This document shows, piece after piece, positions 41,908-49,464 of a DNA stretch of 64,000 bases. The notes under the pieces were generated by a model that worked only from the letters and a program-made list of their open reading frames with translations, made no database searches and was not told the DNA's origin. This DNA is from Burkholderia sp. lig30 (GTDB taxonomy: Bacteria > Pseudomonadota > Gammaproteobacteria > Burkholderiales > Burkholderiaceae). Location of the stretch: assembly GCF_000687455.2 (NCBI RefSeq), contig NZ_JGVW01000047.1, positions 1 to 64,000 on the forward strand, in the 5' to 3' direction. Made by a program: the position numbers and the translations under genes. Positions within the stretch are counted from its first letter, which is position 1. Every line of letters starts with the position of its first letter.

Positions 41908-44900
41908 TTATTCCACCTCCGGCAATGCGCCGCTCGGCAGCGGCACCGCAGCATGCTTCGCCGCCGCGATCGCCGACGCCGGCAACGGTGGCGGATTCGC
42001 AGCGACGCGCGCCGGTCCCGCTGGCGCCGTGCCGGTCACGAAGATCCGCGCCGGCAGCGAGAAGCGGCGCAGTTGCAGCGCGTCGAGCGGGCCGGCGCCC
42101 GCCTCGCTGCGCAACTGCACCTTGAGCGGAATGCCCTGGCTGGCATCCGGCGTCCACGTCAGCAGGTAACGCGCGCTGTCCTGCTGCGCGACCGTCGCAC
42201 GCTCCAGCAGCCGGATCAGGCCGAACCGGCCCTGCGCATCGAGCGCCGTGCGCAACCCGCCCTGCCCGGTCTGCCATTCGACGCGCGACAGATTGTCGAG
42301 CGCCTGCCCCGGCCACTCGAACGGCATCCATTCCTGCTTCTGGTTGAAGTAATGCAACGCGCGGCCGGACAGCACGAACTTCATGTCGGTCACCCCCGGC
42401 GTCGGCACCGCGCTCAACTCGTACCGCACGTGCGCGTCGCCGGACGGGAACAGCACGGTCGACACGCGCGTCAGGGTGTTCAGGCCGTCCAGGAAGCCCG
42501 GCGCGAGCGTCAGCGCGCCCTGGTTCGCGCCTTGCGCGGCCACCCAGCGGTCGCCCTGGCGCTCGACCACGCCGGCCAGCTGCGTCGTCACGAACTGCGC
42601 GATCACACCATTGTCGAGCCGCATGAAGCGCGCCATCTCGGGCAGCGACGCATCGTTGTCCGAATCGGCGAACGGATAGCGGCCGCCGAACGACGTGTTC
42701 CAGTCCGCCACGATCGCCGTGCGCCAGATCTCGTTCAGGCTGGCCGCCGCGGGCCGGACGACGACCTGCCACGTCTGGTCGAGCGGCGCCTGGAACAGCT
42801 GGCCGAAGCCCGCCCACTGCTCGCCGAGGCTGGCCGCCAGCCGGCTCGCGTAGTCGCGGCTGTCCGCGAGGTCCGAGGTCCTGCCCTGCAGCACCGCTTG
42901 CGCGGCCAGCCGCGACATCGCATCCGCGTCGGGACTCGACACCATCTGCTGCACCTTCAGACGCATCGCCGTAACCCGCTCGAGGTAGCGCGCGAGACTC
43001 AGGTCGCCGGTCGCGGCCAGCTGTGCCCCGGCCTTGCCGGTGGCCGGCGCGGCAGTTGCCAGGTCGCTGCCCGTGACGCGCAGGATCGGCCCGAACGTGG
43101 CCGCCAGCGGCGCGAGCGGCGTCGGCGGTTGTTTCGACGGGTCTTTCTCGTCGGTGCCGACGAGCTGCTGCGCCTTGCTGATCAGCGTGTCGGACAGCGA
43201 TTGAGCCGTCGCGCCCGCGCCCGCCTGGTAGGCGATCGCATTCATCAGCGCGACGAGCGGCGAGCGTTGCGGGTCGCCCAGCAGCGTGAGCTGGTCGGCA
43301 GTCGCCGACAGCGTCGGCGCGGGCTGCCAGCGCACGCTGTTGAGGAACAGCCCCCATGCGCGCGCGTAATCGTCGAAGTAGTGCTGGCGCAACTGCGCCT
43401 TCAGCGTCGAGGGCGCACGGTCGGGGGTGGTCACGTCGGACAGCACCCAGTCGCCGGCCACGTGGCCGCGCGCGCTCGCTTCGTCGATCGCCTTCGCGAT
43501 CCGCCCGTCCCACGCCGCGCGCGTGAACACGCCCGGGATCGTGGCCGTCGTGCTGAACAGCCCGCGGCTCGTGGCGGCCCCCGACGGGGCTTGCGATGCG
43601 GCGTCGCCGAGCAGCGTCGCGAGCGATATCGGCGGGTATTTCGGCGTCGCTTCGTCGAGGATCTGCTGGTAGACCGCGTCGGTCGAGTGCTGGATGCCGC
43701 GAACCCCGATGATCGTCTGGCGGGTCGAGCCGATCAATCCGGCATCCGGAACGATGGCGAGCGAGGCAGCGCTCGCCGAGGCGGCGTCCTTCGGGGCGTT
43801 GGCCGGAACGCGGTGGCCCAGATGGGTCGCGTGGAACGTCAGCAGACGCTGGCGCACATCCTCCCACGCCCCTGCGGAAATCGCCGAATCGGCCGGGCGA
43901 GCCGGCGCACCGGTCGCAATCAGCTGCGGCGTCAGGAATGCGGCGACCGCGCGGTCGGGCCTCGCGAGCATCAGGTAAGCCTTCAGCGTGTCGTAGGCGG
44001 CCTGTACCTGCGCGTCGCCGCCGCTGGCGATCTCGGCGTCCGACAGCGACGCGAGCCGATGCAGGCGCGCTTCGAGCTGCTGGCGGACCGGCTCGGCCAG
44101 GATGCGGCCGGCGGCATGTGCGTAACCCGGCCAAAGCGCGTCGAGCAGCGCGGCATCGCGGTTCAGGCCGAAGCGCGTGAGCCACGGCGCACCGTCGCGC
44201 TGGTGGATCTCGAGCGTGTCGATCTGCTTGTCGAGACGGTCCAGCGTCAACATGGCCCGGGTGGGGTTCTGCTCGGTCGAGAGTGTCGCGAGCGTCTCGC
44301 CGGCAGCGTCGATGGTCCCGCGGTTCGCGAAACCCGACACCATCGTGCCCGCGATCCCCACCCCGACCGCCGCCGTCGTCATCCACGCGGACGTGCTCGA
44401 CAACGAGAAACCGACCCGGCGGCCGTGGATCCTGCGGCTGTGTTCGGCGACGGTTTGCCAGACGGTGCGGTGTTCCGGGCGAACCGCTTCCTCTTCTTCG
44501 CGGTCCGCCTGCCGAGGAGGAACGACCAGTTCGCGCTCCTTGAACAGCGGCGTGAACAGCAGGCCGTGGACCGCGTGCCGCCAGAAGCGGGACTGGGCGG
44601 TATGCTCCACCAACGCGGACAGCGCGCCGCACAGCCGGTCGATGTGCTGCGACAGCTCGGCGGGATAGCGGTCCCGAGCGTCCTGCGTCAGACGCACGAC
44701 ACCGGCGTCCGCGAGGGTGCGGGCGATGTCGCGCAACGACGTGTCGATTTCGGCTGCGCTGACGCGCGCGTTCGACCACGTGAAGCCGATCGCCTCGTCG
44801 CGACTCGACGTTTCGCTGCCGAAATCGGTGACGTTGAGCAGATACGCGGGCGCGGCCCAGCGCAGCGCGCGGGCATGGCGCGCGAGTTGCCGGGCAAGTT

Positions 44901-45489
44901 CGTCGGCGTCGAAGGGCGCATTGGCCGAGCTGCGGTCGCGCGTCACCGCCACGATCGCATCGACCGGGCGACGGCGGCGCAGGCGGCGGATCTGGTCGAG
45001 CCATGCGATATCGAGTTTGTCGCCCATCTGGCTGGCGTACAGCAGGACCGCGTCGCCTGCGATCACGTAGCCGGCGTCGATGAGCTCCGGAGCGAGCCGT
45101 CTGACGAGCGGCTCGTCACCCGCGACGAGCACCCAGCGATCCCGATAACGCCAGCGCCAGGCGTGGCGATCCTGGAGCGACGCCTTCAGGGAATCGCGGC
45201 GACGCGCGGTGAGATCCACGACGGGCGTTTTTTCGGCGCCCAGGCGCGCCAGCGGATCTCGATCGTATTTGCGCATGGCGCGCTGCGGCGCGTGACGTGC
45301 CACGACGCGCCAGGCGGCAGCCAGCGGCCCGCGGCATGCCAGCGCAACCAGTCCGGCCATGACGACGAAGGCGACCCGGCGGTCGGGCGACGGCTCGATA
45401 CCCGCGCCATTGAACCAGGCGACGATAGCGGCGAGCGCCGTTACCGTCACGACGAGAATCCAGTATCCGGAGAGCTTGAGCAACTTCAT
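41908..45489 (-). CDS. tssM: T6SS inner-membrane protein TssM (IcmF/VasK)
   Basis: 1193 aa. Two N-terminal membrane helices (about 8-28 and 38-55), a cytoplasmic domain, a third helix near 385-405 and a long periplasmic IcmF region ending in the TssJ-binding beta domain (about 1050-1150). The usual Walker A position is degenerate (WVLVAGDEPLVRRLAPE, about 119-135, with no GxxGxGKS/T), so it is unlikely to bind ATP there. Loss of this P-loop occurs in other functional TssM proteins. Start overlaps the upstream membrane-protein stop (ATGA). Confidence 0.94.
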   Translation of the reverse strand: MKLLKLSGYWILVVTVTALAAIVAWFNGAGIEPSPDRRVAFVVMAGLVALACRGPLAAAWRVVARHAPQRAMRKYDRDPLARLGAEKTPVVDLTARRRDSLKASLQDRHAWRWRYRDRWVLVAGDEPLVRRLAPELIDAGYVIAGDAVLLYASQMGDKLDIAWLDQIRRLRRRRPVDAIVAVTRDRSSANAPFDADELARQLARHARALRWAAPAYLLNVTDFGSETSSRDEAIGFTWSNARVSAAEIDTSLRDIARTLADAGVVRLTQDARDRYPAELSQHIDRLCGALSALVEHTAQSRFWRHAVHGLLFTPLFKERELVVPPRQADREEEEAVRPEHRTVWQTVAEHSRRIHGRRVGFSLSSTSAWMTTAAVGVGIAGTMVSGFANRGTIDAAGETLATLSTEQNPTRAMLTLDRLDKQIDTLEIHQRDGAPWLTRFGLNRDAALLDALWPGYAHAAGRILAEPVRQQLEARLHRLASLSDAEIASGGDAQVQAAYDTLKAYLMLARPDRAVAAFLTPQLIATGAPARPADSAISAGAWEDVRQRLLTFHATHLGHRVPANAPKDAASASAASLAIVPDAGLIGSTRQTIIGVRGIQHSTDAVYQQILDEATPKYPPISLATLLGDAASQAPSGAATSRGLFSTTATIPGVFTRAAWDGRIAKAIDEASARGHVAGDWVLSDVTTPDRAPSTLKAQLRQHYFDDYARAWGLFLNSVRWQPAPTLSATADQLTLLGDPQRSPLVALMNAIAYQAGAGATAQSLSDTLISKAQQLVGTDEKDPSKQPPTPLAPLAATFGPILRVTGSDLATAAPATGKAGAQLAATGDLSLARYLERVTAMRLKVQQMVSSPDADAMSRLAAQAVLQGRTSDLADSRDYASRLAASLGEQWAGFGQLFQAPLDQTWQVVVRPAAASLNEIWRTAIVADWNTSFGGRYPFADSDNDASLPEMARFMRLDNGVIAQFVTTQLAGVVERQGDRWVAAQGANQGALTLAPGFLDGLNTLTRVSTVLFPSGDAHVRYELSAVPTPGVTDMKFVLSGRALHYFNQKQEWMPFEWPGQALDNLSRVEWQTGQGGLRTALDAQGRFGLIRLLERATVAQQDSARYLLTWTPDASQGIPLKVQLRSEAGAGPLDALQLRRFSLPARIFVTGTAPAGPARVAANPPPLPASAIAAAKHAAVPLPSGALPEVE

Positions 45490-46727
45490 GCGTTCGAATC
45501 GGCCTTGTCAGTTGGAGCGACTGGCTGCACGACCGCAAAGCGAAGTGCCCCTTCGCGCCACGCCACCAGTTGCGGGTTATTGTTTTGCTTCGCATGCTCG
45601 ATACCCAACGCGAGGGCCAGCCACCCTGCCGCAACCCCAGGGCGGCCCATCGATGTGTCGATGTCGTGGATAGCGGACAGGTTCTCGGACTGCGAAACGT
45701 TTATCGAAAGGTCGGACATGCTCTTCGCCACCGCGCTTTTTTCCGATCCGTCGAGCCCGGCCTGCCACAGGTCGTCGACCTTGTCACCGGCCGTACGGCC
45801 CCACAGCAACGCAGTTGCGATCGGGGCGTCGGTAGCACCTCCGGGTTCTGCCTCGACCGGCCGGTGAAGATGCGCGACGAGCGGGATGCGGCGCCGCCCG
45901 GCGAGGGGCGCCCAGCCGAGAAGCATGGCAACCGCCGCCTCTGCGCTGTTCTGCGGCGGCGTGTCATGCAACTGGACGGCAACGAACAGCAGAAACTTTT
46001 CCAGCGCGGGACCACCCCGGTTGTCGAGCCATTCGTCAAGCGCCATGACACCTTGGTCCGCTGGCACCGGAACGGCCTCGGCTCGCCGCATGTCCTTTGC
46101 GTCCCAACAGGTCTGCCATGTCTCCAGCAGCGCGTCGCGATCCGCATCATCGGGCAACTGCAGCCGCACGCCGAACGGAACATCCCGCGGTATCGTGGCG
46201 ACGAGCGGCTCAATCGCAGCAATCAGATCCTCGAAGCAGGTTCGGTAACGATTCGATCCGTCGCTGTCGCCCAGAGCAGCAAGTGCCGAGTGCCGGACAC
46301 CTTCGCTGCCGTCCTGTGAGGTTTGTGCTTCAAGTGCCGTTACGCCGCTGGCATGCATGCTGGCGACTTCGTCGTCGCCCAGGCTGGTCAGATACGTATA
46401 GCCGGCTACCGCAAGCGGTTCACTTGCAAACCGCAGTGCATTTTCGCGGTCTTCGCGCAGCGTTTCGTTGTCCGCGTCGATGCGCTCGCTTTCCTGCTCG
46501 TAGTAGTACAGCCTGAGACCGAACACGACACCCCACGCAAGCGGGGGAATGACGAGCGGCCGTACCCAGAACCACGCCGTTCCGGTCGGTTCGTTCTTTG
46601 GCCATGTCAGCAAGGTGCTTACCACGCCGACGACCATGGCCACGATCAGCAGACCCAGCCACACAACGGCCCGTGGCGGCGCGGGACGCGGTTCGGGCGA
46701 CTGTTCCGGAGGCAGCGTTACAGGCAT
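45486..46727 (-). CDS. T6SS-locus membrane protein of unknown function
   Basis: 413 aa. Two membrane helices near the N-terminus (about 20-42 and 54-72) are followed by a soluble region without a domain I recognise (ESERIDADNETLREDRENALRFASEPLAVAGYTYL; later LLWGRTAGDKVDDLWQAGL). Its stop overlaps the tssM start by 4 bp, and it follows PAAR, so it is part of the secretion operon. The ATG at 46727 is used; an in-frame GTG at 46775 would overlap PAAR. It may be an accessory to the membrane complex or to PAAR loading. Confidence 0.75.
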   Translation of the reverse strand: MPVTLPPEQSPEPRPAPPRAVVWLGLLIVAMVVGVVSTLLTWPKNEPTGTAWFWVRPLVIPPLAWGVVFGLRLYYYEQESERIDADNETLREDRENALRFASEPLAVAGYTYLTSLGDDEVASMHASGVTALEAQTSQDGSEGVRHSALAALGDSDGSNRYRTCFEDLIAAIEPLVATIPRDVPFGVRLQLPDDADRDALLETWQTCWDAKDMRRAEAVPVPADQGVMALDEWLDNRGGPALEKFLLFVAVQLHDTPPQNSAEAAVAMLLGWAPLAGRRRIPLVAHLHRPVEAEPGGATDAPIATALLWGRTAGDKVDDLWQAGLDGSEKSAVAKSMSDLSINVSQSENLSAIHDIDTSMGRPGVAAGWLALALGIEHAKQNNNPQLVAWREGALRFAVVQPVAPTDKADSNA

Positions 46728-46741
46728 GGCGATCGTGTCAG

Positions 46742-46990
46742 TCAGACCAGGCTGGAAATCAGCCGGCAACCGCACATGGCCCGGTACCCGTGCCGTGCCA
46801 CTGGCACGCCGTCATCGGTCATCGATTCGTCACCGTCGACGATGAGATTCGGCTTGATGTCGTGCAACGGGCACGTCACCTCGTCGCCCTTGCGGGCAAC
46901 GTAGCGGCCGTCGAGTCGCATGGTCTTCGATGCGGTAACTACTTTTCCACCGTGATCGGTGGCGTCGCCAAACCGGATAAGGTCAATCAT
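46742..46990 (-). CDS. PAAR-domain spike-tip protein
   Basis: 82 aa, a stand-alone PAAR domain without extension. Pattern: RFGDATDHGGKV, VARKGDEVTCPLHD, PVARHGYRAMCGCRL, with His and Cys residues placed for the zinc site at the tip. It sharpens the VgrG trimer and can carry effectors. It lies downstream of the immunity-like array and upstream of the unknown membrane protein, so the effector cassette is bounded by VgrG on one side and PAAR on the other. Confidence 0.9.
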   Translation of the reverse strand: MIDLIRFGDATDHGGKVVTASKTMRLDGRYVARKGDEVTCPLHDIKPNLIVDGDESMTDDGVPVARHGYRAMCGCRLISSLV

Positions 46991-47062
46991 TTTTTATCTC
47001 GATAAAATTTATAACATGAAACTTGATTTAAAAATCACAAACCCAAAACCAACACTTCCACT

Positions 47063-47794
47063 TCACTTATAACGAAAATAATATCGGCCGTAATTCGGCA
47101 ACCGATTCTCACGACGGTTTTCACGAGACGTCTTGCGCAAGTTGATGTTCTCTACATCCGGCCAGCCATATGCCCGGAAGATCGCCTCGGCCACGTAGAC
47201 AAAGCCCATCATTTTTCTTCCCGCACGATAAAAAAGCACCCCAAAAACAATAAATCCGCTTACATATATCAATGATGCACTTATCAAAAATCCTTCAAAA
47301 TCGTCATTGCCAATTTTTGCATATACTCCGGCTACAATAATTGAGTAAATAGCAAAAAATGACCAAAGCATAAATTTAGCCATATGCCAATAGTGGACCT
47401 TACGCCCCGCCGTCGCATGCGGATACACCGCGACAATGTCGTCACCGTCCCTCTTGACCGCATAAGCGACATAGCGCTGATCCGTTACCCGCTCCGCCAC
47501 GACCTCGACCGTATCGCCGTTGCGCATCGGCATCAGCCACATCCAGCCCTGCACTTGCTTTCCATCGATCTCGAACTCGACCCACTCGGCTTCTTCGTCC
47601 GCATTCATCGCCATGTTGGTCAGGCCGATGGCGGCGCCTCCCATCCCCATCGCGGCTGCACCAACGGCCGTCGCCCCCACCGCACTCTGCTGAACCTGCG
47701 TCAAGACAAAATCGTGACTGCGCTTCGAGCGCTTCAGATTCGCGATCGTCCCGCGCAAAAGCACGGTTCCTTGAAAGGGTTCGATGTCTTTCAT
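47063..47794 (-). CDS. Probable T6SS immunity protein, paralog 1 (distal)
   Basis: 243 aa. Residues 1-132 hold a Gly/Ala-rich hydrophobic segment (about 38-62). A variable membrane core follows at about 133-193, then a conserved basic C-terminus (TSRENRRENRLPNYGRYY). It is nearly identical to paralog 2 outside the core: I count 3 changes in 1-132 and 4 in the last 50 residues, against about 28 in the 61-residue core. The core DNA is A/T-rich. Orientation behind a MIX/VasX-like effector and several membrane segments suggest immunity to a membrane-acting toxin; database labels may call the family an effector. Confidence 0.75.
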   Translation of the reverse strand: MKDIEPFQGTVLLRGTIANLKRSKRSHDFVLTQVQQSAVGATAVGAAAMGMGGAAIGLTNMAMNADEEAEWVEFEIDGKQVQGWMWLMPMRNGDTVEVVAERVTDQRYVAYAVKRDGDDIVAVYPHATAGRKVHYWHMAKFMLWSFFAIYSIIVAGVYAKIGNDDFEGFLISASLIYVSGFIVFGVLFYRAGRKMMGFVYVAEAIFRAYGWPDVENINLRKTSRENRRENRLPNYGRYYFRYK

Positions 47795-47798
47795 AGAC

Positions 47799-47855
47799 CT
47801 AATTCACTTTTACCATCGCGCCGATGAAATCCTTGCTCCGCGCCTTGTCGCCCCG
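47799..47855 (-). pseudogene. Remnant of an effector 3' end, in front of paralog 1
   Basis: Read on the minus strand, the spacer ends in an open frame finishing ARSKDFIGAMVKVN then TAG, 4 nt before the ATG at 47794. The intact effector finishes QRREFVEAMVKMG then TAG, also 4 nt before its downstream ATG. The frame extends only about 18 codons before similarity is lost. This is best explained as the tail of a deleted effector gene. Confidence 0.65.
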
Positions 47856-47896
47856 ATTCTGGAAAATACGTCAACCGACCGCCCCATCACAAAATC

Positions 47897-48628
47897 TTAT
47901 TTGTAACGAAAATAGTATCGACCATAATTCGGCAACCGATTCTCACGACGATTTTCACGAGACGTCTCGCGCAAATTAATATTCCCAACATCCGGCCAGC
48001 CATACGTCCGAAAAATCGCCTCGGCCATGTAGACAAAGCCCATCATTTTTCTCGCCGAACGATAAAACAACACGCCAAATGTGCTAATCCCCATTGCAAA
48101 CGTAGAAAAAAACACGATCAAAAATCCACCGATATCAACCCTTCCAATTTTCATATACAGCCCGACAGATATAATTGAATAGAGAATGAAAAAAGACCAA
48201 AGCATGAGCTTGGTCATAAAACGATAGTGAGCCTTACGCCCCGCCGTCGCGTGCGGATACACCGCGACAATGTCGTCACCGTCCCGCTTGACCGCATAAG
48301 CGACATAGCGCTGATCCGTTACCCGCTCCGCCACGACCTCGACCGCATCGCCGTTGCGCATCGGCATCAGCCACATCCAGCCCTGCACTTGCTTTCCATC
48401 GATATCGAACTCGACCCACTCGGCTTCTTCGTCCGCATTCATCGCCATGTTCGTCAGGCCGATGGCCGCCCCCCCCATCCCCATTACAGCTGCACCAACG
48501 GCCGTCGCCCCCACAGCACTCTGCTGAACCTGCGTCAAGACAAAGTCGTGACTGCGCTTCGAGCGCTTCAGATTCGCGATCGTCCCGCGCAACAGCACGG
48601 TTCCTTGAAATGGTTCGATGTCTTTCAT
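47897..48628 (-). CDS. Probable T6SS immunity protein, paralog 2 (middle)
   Basis: 243 aa, same layout as paralog 1. The variable core here reads HYRFMTKLMLWSFFILYSII then GGFLIVFFSTFAMGISTFG, still strongly hydrophobic but with a different sequence. The preserved hydrophobicity and intact reading frame argue that it remains under selection. It sits between two effector-tail remnants' positions in the array. Role inferred from context and family resemblance only. Confidence 0.75.
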   Translation of the reverse strand: MKDIEPFQGTVLLRGTIANLKRSKRSHDFVLTQVQQSAVGATAVGAAVMGMGGAAIGLTNMAMNADEEAEWVEFDIDGKQVQGWMWLMPMRNGDAVEVVAERVTDQRYVAYAVKRDGDDIVAVYPHATAGRKAHYRFMTKLMLWSFFILYSIISVGLYMKIGRVDIGGFLIVFFSTFAMGISTFGVLFYRSARKMMGFVYMAEAIFRTYGWPDVGNINLRETSRENRRENRLPNYGRYYFRYK

Positions 48629-48632
48629 AGAC

Positions 48633-48690
48633 CTAATTCACTTTTACCATCGCGCCGATGAACACCTTGCCCCGCGCCTCGTCACTATGT
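48633..48690 (-). pseudogene. Remnant of an effector 3' end, in front of paralog 2
   Basis: The minus-strand frame ends EARGKVFIGAMVKVN then TAG, 4 nt before the ATG at 48628. It matches the first remnant closely and the intact effector tail (FVEAMVKMG) more distantly. The rest of the spacer (about 48691-48731) is unlike the effector. Confidence 0.65.
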
Positions 48691-48731
48691 TTTTAAAAAT
48701 ATGTCATCGGGTCCGACTCACCCCCGAATTT

Positions 48732-49460
48732 CTACTTGTAACGAAAATAGTATCGACCATAATTCGGCAACCGATTCTCACGACGGTTTTCACGAGATGT
48801 TTTTCGCAAATCGATATTCTCAACATCCGGCCACCCATAAGCCCTGAATATCGCTTCAGCCATATAGACAAACCCCATCACCTTTCTTGCCGCACGATAA
48901 AATATCACCCCAAATACAACGAACCCAAATACCAGAATCGACACAACAACCCCCCATTCATCCTTAACAGACGGCACCTCCCCCCAATACATCCTAATTA
49001 AGACGACAGAATAAATTATAAAAAATGCCCAGAGCATTAATTTTGCCATGACGCGGTAGTGAACCTTGCGCCCCTTTGTTGCATGGGGATACACTGCGAC
49101 TATGTCGTCACCTTCCCGCTTGACGGCGTAAGCGATGAAGCGCTCGCCGTTTAAGCACTCCGCAGCAACATCAACCGTATCGCCATTCCGCATCGGCATC
49201 AGCCACATCCAGCCCTGTATCTGCTTTCCGTCGATTTCAAACTCGACCCACTCGGCTTCTTCGTCCGTATTCATCGCCATGTTGGTCAGGCCGATGGCAG
49301 CGCCTCCCATACCCATCACAGCTGCGCCGACGGCCGTCGCTCCCACTGCACTTTGTTGAATTTGCGTCAAGACAAAGTCGTGACTGCGCTTCGAGCGTTT
49401 TAAATTCTTAATTGTTCCGTGCAAAAGCACGACTTCCCCAAATCGTTCGATTTTTTCCAT
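48732..49460 (-). CDS. Probable T6SS immunity protein, paralog 3 (cognate position)
   Basis: 242 aa. It is directly behind the effector (TAG, 4 nt, ATG), so it is the best candidate for the cognate immunity gene. It shares the C-terminal 50 residues and the Gly/Ala segment with the other two but has a divergent first 10 residues (MEKIERFGEV), more scattered changes in 1-132, and its own core (RVMAKLMLWAFFIIYSVV then VSILVFGFVVFGVIFY). Two or three membrane helices are likely. Confidence 0.8.
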   Translation of the reverse strand: MEKIERFGEVVLLHGTIKNLKRSKRSHDFVLTQIQQSAVGATAVGAAVMGMGGAAIGLTNMAMNTDEEAEWVEFEIDGKQIQGWMWLMPMRNGDTVDVAAECLNGERFIAYAVKREGDDIVAVYPHATKGRKVHYRVMAKLMLWAFFIIYSVVLIRMYWGEVPSVKDEWGVVVSILVFGFVVFGVIFYRAARKVMGFVYMAEAIFRAYGWPDVENIDLRKTSRENRRENRLPNYGRYYFRYK

Positions 49461-49464
49461 ATAA

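Larger units (their letters stand above)
47063..49460. repeat. Three tandem gene-size repeats, about 834-bp period
   Basis: Stops of the three paralogs lie at 47063, 47897 and 48732 (834 and 835 bp apart). The repeated unit includes the gene and, for copies 1 and 2, the 102-103-bp spacer in front of it. Ends are near identical in DNA while the middles diverge. Confidence 0.95.

Noticed and set aside
40372-45867. 1831-codon open frame on the plus strand opposite tssA and tssM
   Set aside because: It is antisense to two clearly conserved T6SS genes and composed of Arg/Gly/Ala-rich sequence without domains. Long antisense frames are expected in GC-rich DNA with biased third positions.
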